35,704 nt of DNA from Deltaproteobacteria bacterium (GTDB taxonomy: Bacteria; Desulfobacterota; Desulfobulbia; Desulfobulbales; VMSU01), in contig JAJXUT010000017.1 in NCBI GenBank assembly GCA_021782655.1, positions 1 through 35,704 of the forward strand. The letters are read 5' to 3'. The translations under genes were made by a program, and so were the position numbers. The notes under the pieces are model-generated. The model did no database searches, was not told where the DNA came from, and saw nothing but the letters and a program-made list of their open reading frames with translations. Within the stretch, counting starts at the first letter, position 1. Each line of letters opens with the position of its first letter. Positions 33,118 to 35,704 of the stretch are shown piece by piece.

Positions 33118-34545
33118 ATGAAGAAGACTTTGGCAGCAGCAGCGATCAGCTCGGCCCTGGTTCTGGGCCTGGCGGGGGTCTCGATGGCCGATGACACCAC
33201 CACCCCAGCGGTAGCCGCCGGCGGCACTAAGATCACCCTGGACGGCTCCATCCGCGAGCGGGGTGTCTATGACAAAAGTAATCCCGGCAATGACCAGCCT
33301 GGCAAGTCGTTCTACGACAGCCGGGTGCGGCTGGGGGTCAACGCCCAGGTCTCCCCGGAGGCCAGCGGCTACATCCAGTTGGAGAATCAAGGGGGGGACG
33401 ACCCTCTTGGGCATGAAAATTACACCTGGGGCGACGGTGCTGGCACCGCAAACAGCGCGGGCGGCAAGAAGATGGATACCACCAACATCCGTCAGGCCTG
33501 GATCAACTACAAGCCCGGCGACTTCGGGGTCAAGGTAGGCCATCAGCTTTTATTCCTGGGCAACAAGATGTTCTTTGACCACGCCGGCAACGACGACGGC
33601 TCGGGCGACGACGCTATTGTCGCCTACGGCGCCTTGAATGGCGGTGCCACCAACCTGGCCGCCATCACCATTAAGTTCAGCGAGGGGGCGACTGCCAACT
33701 CCTCGGATGACATCAACGGCTATATCGGCGTGCTGACCCAGAAGGTCAACGACAATCTGAACCTGGGCGGCAACTGGACCTACCTGCGCAGCGCCAAGGG
33801 CGACAAAAATTATCCCGGCACCAATGCTGGGGTGCCGGGTCTGTCCATGTCCAACGTCGGCCTGACCGCCGACGGCAAGGTGGGGGCCATCTCCTACTTG
33901 GCGGACGGCGAGTTCCAGTTCGGCACCTTCATGGATGATGGTGTCAAATCCTCCGACGCCAAGGGCTGGGCCGCCAAGTTGGGCGGCAACTACGACCTGG
34001 GCGGCGGCAAGATCGGCCTGCTCTTCGGCTACGGCTCGGGCACCAAGTCCGACGAGACCGACCATGACCAGCATGAGTTCATCAACTTCTTGACCCACAC
34101 CAGCTACGAAACCTTAATCGGTGGTTACCGGGCCTCCCTGCCGCAGGCTATCAATGGGAAGTACAACAACGCCCCGCGGCAGACTTGGAATGGAGGCCAA
34201 GATTCCGGCCTCTCTAACCTGACTCTGTTCCAGGTCAACGGCAGCACCAAGACCGTCTGCCCGCTGACCGGCAAGGACCTGACCCTGTTCGCCTCCTTGA
34301 GCTATATGCAGACCAGCGAGGATATCGTCAACTACATTAACACCAACGGTACCGACCACACCGCCAACAAGGTGGGCACCGAGGCCGATATGGTCGCCAC
34401 CTGGGACCTCACCCCGGGCCTGATCTACAAGATCGAGGCCGGCTACCTGTGGGTGGGCGACGCCTATGACACCGCCGCCACCGGCCCGGGCAGCAGCCCG
34501 GACAACCTGATGTTCCTGCGTCACCGCCTGGAGCTGAAGTTCTAG
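33118..34545 (+). CDS. Outer-membrane beta-barrel porin, alginate-export/porin-like
   Basis: From ATG 33118 the protein has 475 residues with a clear signal peptide (MKKTLAAAAISSALVLG, cleavage likely after SMA near residue 23). AAGGAG (33103-33108), nine bases upstream, fixes this start; the frame is open further upstream but that extension would precede a normal signal peptide. The mature part begins KITLDGSIRERGVYD and continues with DSRVRLGVNAQV, IRQAWINY and GVKVGHQLLFLGNKMFFDHAGND, patterns of the alginate-export/porin-like barrels. Alternating hydrophobic strands fill the rest and the chain ends HRLELKF with the terminal Phe recognised by the Bam machinery. Substrate is unknown. It is probably a separate, strongly expressed transcription unit. 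Confidence 0.88.
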   Translation: MKKTLAAAAISSALVLGLAGVSMADDTTTPAVAAGGTKITLDGSIRERGVYDKSNPGNDQPGKSFYDSRVRLGVNAQVSPEASGYIQLENQGGDDPLGHENYTWGDGAGTANSAGGKKMDTTNIRQAWINYKPGDFGVKVGHQLLFLGNKMFFDHAGNDDGSGDDAIVAYGALNGGATNLAAITIKFSEGATANSSDDINGYIGVLTQKVNDNLNLGGNWTYLRSAKGDKNYPGTNAGVPGLSMSNVGLTADGKVGAISYLADGEFQFGTFMDDGVKSSDAKGWAAKLGGNYDLGGGKIGLLFGYGSGTKSDETDHDQHEFINFLTHTSYETLIGGYRASLPQAINGKYNNAPRQTWNGGQDSGLSNLTLFQVNGSTKTVCPLTGKDLTLFASLSYMQTSEDIVNYINTNGTDHTANKVGTEADMVATWDLTPGLIYKIEAGYLWVGDAYDTAATGPGSSPDNLMFLRHRLELKF

Positions 34546-34632
34546 TCCTGGGCCTAATCGCCAGGGACGGCGGCGGTCTCACCCGCCCCGCCGCCCTTGG
34601 CGGGCAAGGGATTTAAGCTTTCCACAACCAAA

Positions 34633-34670
34633 CCCCCGGCCAGGCTCACGCCTGACCGGGGGTTTTTGTT
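34633..34670 (+). terminator. Strong rho-independent terminator after the porin gene
   Basis: Arms 34633-34644 and 34651-34662 form a 12-position GC-rich stem with one mismatch and a six-base loop (CTCACG). TTTTTGTT follows immediately, and AAA precedes the stem on the other side. It lies about 90 bases after the porin stop. It may also work from the opposite strand for the HicAB transcript. Confidence 0.85.
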
Positions 34671-34697
34671 TCATGCTGCCGGGTGGACGCCGTCCGT

Positions 34698-34761
34698 CCG
34701 TAGGCTGGGCGGAGCCTATCATCGCCAGGGGCTGGCCTGGTGGGCTGCGCCCAGCCTACGG
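34698..34761. repeat. REP-like inverted repeat
   Basis: CCGTAGGCTGGGCG (34698-34711) and CGCCCAGCCTACGG (34748-34761) are perfect 14-base inverted copies, 36 bases apart. The GTAGGCTGGGC/GCCCAGCCTAC theme is typical of dispersed palindromic elements in proteobacterial genomes. It lies in the non-coding gap between the porin terminator and hicB. Confidence 0.6.
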
Positions 34762-34790
34762 CTATGGAAAAATTACTTGCACCGGGCAAC

Positions 34791-35129
34791 TCAGTGCCGG
34801 CCAAGACCTTCGGCGATAAACGAGGCGACCAGGGAGTTGATGCTTACGCCCTCCTTGCTCGCCAAATACGCTACCCGAGCATGAACACTCTTGGGTACAC
34901 GCTGGACCCATTTGCCGCTGTAGCTTTGGCCTATGGCCGGGATGGGGTCGCCAAACTCACGGGCCGTGGCAAGCCAAGACTCCTCAGCGTCCATAGCGTT
35001 GCGAATTGTCTCCATGATGGTCTCGCCATCAGCCATGCAGCCAGGAAGGTCGGGAAAGGTGACGAAAAACCCGCCACCGTCTTCAGCGGAAAGTTGTCTG
35101 ACCTCGAAGGGGTAGGTTGTTTCAGCCAT
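34791..35129 (-). CDS. hicB: HicB-family antitoxin
   Basis: The antitoxin blocks the HicA mRNA interferase and represses its own operon. The 112 residues have the HicB partial RNase H-like fold first (EDGGGFFVTFPDLPGCMADG, then a helix with AMDAEESWL). A C-terminal ribbon-helix-helix segment follows (QRVPKSVHARVAYLASKEGV, ISINSLV-like), about residues 70-108, for DNA binding. Its start overlaps the HicA-coding frame by eight bases, as expected for the toxin-first hicAB order. It is on the minus strand, convergent with the porin gene. Confidence 0.9.
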   Translation of the reverse strand: MAETTYPFEVRQLSAEDGGGFFVTFPDLPGCMADGETIMETIRNAMDAEESWLATAREFGDPIPAIGQSYSGKWVQRVPKSVHARVAYLASKEGVSINSLVASFIAEGLGRH

Positions 35130-35331
35130 GATCTTCTCCGGTGATAAGGGCGATGAATTGTTTGATGTATACAGCCTTGATGGGTTTGTGGGCCGGGATT
35201 GTTATCTTGGCCCCGTCTTGGCGACGGAAGGTGACGTGGCTGGTGCCGGGTTTCCTCCATTCAATGCCGTGCTGTTTGGCGAGCGACTGCAAGGTCTCCA
35301 TCTTCCAGTCGCCAGCCGGGTTGTTGGCCAT
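35122..35331 (-). CDS. hicA: HicA-family toxin (mRNA interferase)
   Basis: HicA is a small double-stranded-RNA-binding-like ribonuclease that cleaves mRNA. The 69-residue frame contains LAKQHGIEWRKPGTSHVTFR, with the conserved histidine at position 32 (GTSH) and the following beta strands, then ITIPAHKPIKAVYIKQFI, the usual PxH.. I...IL region. The first ten residues (MANNPAGDWK) precede the normal HicA start, so Met11 (codon at 35299-35301) is a possible alternative start. It lies upstream of hicB on the minus strand and the two overlap. The toxin looks intact. Confidence 0.87.
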   Translation of the reverse strand: MANNPAGDWKMETLQSLAKQHGIEWRKPGTSHVTFRRQDGAKITIPAHKPIKAVYIKQFIALITGEDHG

Positions 35332-35368
35332 TTGCTTTTTGTACTTTATCTCGTGTCGTCACGACCAT

Positions 35369-35397
35369 ATAGTATTACATGTAGTATCAGGCGGCAA
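35369..35397 (-). promoter_or_regulatory. Promoter of hicAB with an internal palindrome
   Basis: On the minus strand TTGCCG (35392-35397) and TACTAT (35369-35374) are separated by 17 bases. The palindrome TATTACA/TGTAGTA (35373-35386, one mismatch) lies between and partly over the -10. This is a natural place for HicB to bind and repress. The start codon is about 38 bases downstream. Confidence 0.55.
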
Positions 35398-35474
35398 GAG
35401 GAAATTTGCGATTATCCTTCAGCGTTGTCCGGTTAAGGAATTGCATCACGCAATTTGTGGTGCTGTCGTTCAGG

Positions 35475-35561
35475 AAATCCCCCTCAATCCCCCTTTTCCA
35501 AAGGGGGAGGCAGTCTCTGGTTAGCTTCCCCCCTTTGGAAAAGGGGGGTCAGGGGGGATTT
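35475..35561. repeat. Long C/G-run inverted repeat
   Basis: The left arm (about 35475-35510) starts AAATCCCCCT and holds CCCCCTTTTCCAAAGGGGG. The right arm (about 35525-35561) is its near reverse complement with a few mismatches and one-base gaps. Each arm also contains the smaller palindrome CCCTTTTCCAAAGGG-type, so the unit can fold in more than one way. It resembles a widespread dispersed intergenic repeat and lies directly next to an insertion-sequence end. Confidence 0.6.
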
Positions 35562-35577
35562 TTAATGGGGATTTTAA

Positions 35578-35704
35578 GGGGCTGTCCTAGATAACTAGCC
35601 AATATTTATTTTAACTAATTGTTTTAACATCTTTAATTGAATTTCGGTTTTTGGGTTATTAAATCGCCACTCGCACTCTTTCAAATACAGGTGGAAATGG
35701 CCCT
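35578..35704 (-). mobile_element. End of an IS1595-family (ISXO2-like) insertion sequence
   Basis: GGGGCTGTCCTAGATAACTA (35578-35597) looks like the terminal inverted repeat of this family and overlaps the transposase stop codon. The element continues beyond the window, so the other end and the target duplication cannot be seen. The base composition drops sharply to AT-rich at this border. Confidence 0.65.
35595..35704 (-). CDS. IS1595-family transposase, C-terminal fragment
   Basis: Read on the minus strand from the window edge, 35 codons end at TAG (35595-35597). The peptide contains GHFHLYLKECEWRFNNPK followed by a Leu/Lys-rich helix. H.YLKE.EWRFN is the conserved end of the DDE domain of IS1595/ISXO2-like transposases, including the final Glu-rich helix. 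The rest of the gene lies outside the window, so completeness is unknown. Confidence 0.75.
   Translation of the reverse strand, partial: GHFHLYLKECEWRFNNPKTEIQLKMLKQLVKINIG

Noticed and set aside
35406-35594. Small + strand frames across the C/G-run inverted repeat.
   Set aside because: They translate a dispersed non-coding repeat and the IS terminal repeat.

Overview
The window is GC-rich Gram-negative DNA in which almost every gene reads on the + strand. A type II secretion pseudopilin end, a TolC/HlyD/HlyB exporter, an O-antigen type ABC exporter (Wzm/Wzt), a WbpM/WbpL type glycan cassette and an outer-membrane porin all require a double-membrane cell. I lean towards Desulfobacterota or a neighbouring proteobacterial group, from the look of the porin, the long-form GDP-fucose synthase and the interspersed repeats; no marker here settles the taxonomy.

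Layout. 1-148: 3' end of gspG, then a terminator. 284-2562: gmd and fcl, making GDP-L-fucose. 2662-16078: one long tightly packed block with type I secretion ABC transporter (HlyB-like), membrane fusion protein (HlyD-like), outer-membrane TolC-like protein, two GT4 glycosyltransferases, Wzm, Wzt with a C-terminal carbohydrate-binding domain, a methyltransferase carrying a DUF4214-like module, and a double GT4 glycosyltransferase. 16079-16643: a 565-base leader. 16644-28721: two giant paralogous DUF4214 surface proteins (1954 and about 1873 aa) with S-layer/T1SS-substrate architecture, separated by a 66-aa DUF6447-like protein and a series of stem-loops. 28836-32963: a WbpV-like reductase, WbpL-like phosphosugar transferase and WbpM-like 4,6-dehydratase. 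33118-34545: a porin followed by a strong terminator. 34791-35331 (minus): a HicA/HicB toxin-antitoxin pair with a promoter and operator-like palindrome. 35578-35704: the edge of an IS1595-family insertion sequence with the transposase C-terminus.

How it may work together (inference). The exporter genes at 2662-7569 are translationally coupled to glycan genes and lie upstream of two giant proteins with the sequence features of type I secretion substrates. The glycan genes can make an ABC-exported, fucose- and/or QuiNAc-type O-polysaccharide. This resembles the known Caulobacter arrangement, in which the S-layer protein, its type I exporter and the O-antigen genes that anchor the S-layer are neighbours. 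The most unusual link is that the DUF4214-like module of the secreted proteins also occurs at the N-terminus of the methyltransferase in the glycan operon, suggesting a shared recognition module. No tRNA, rRNA or CRISPR array was seen.
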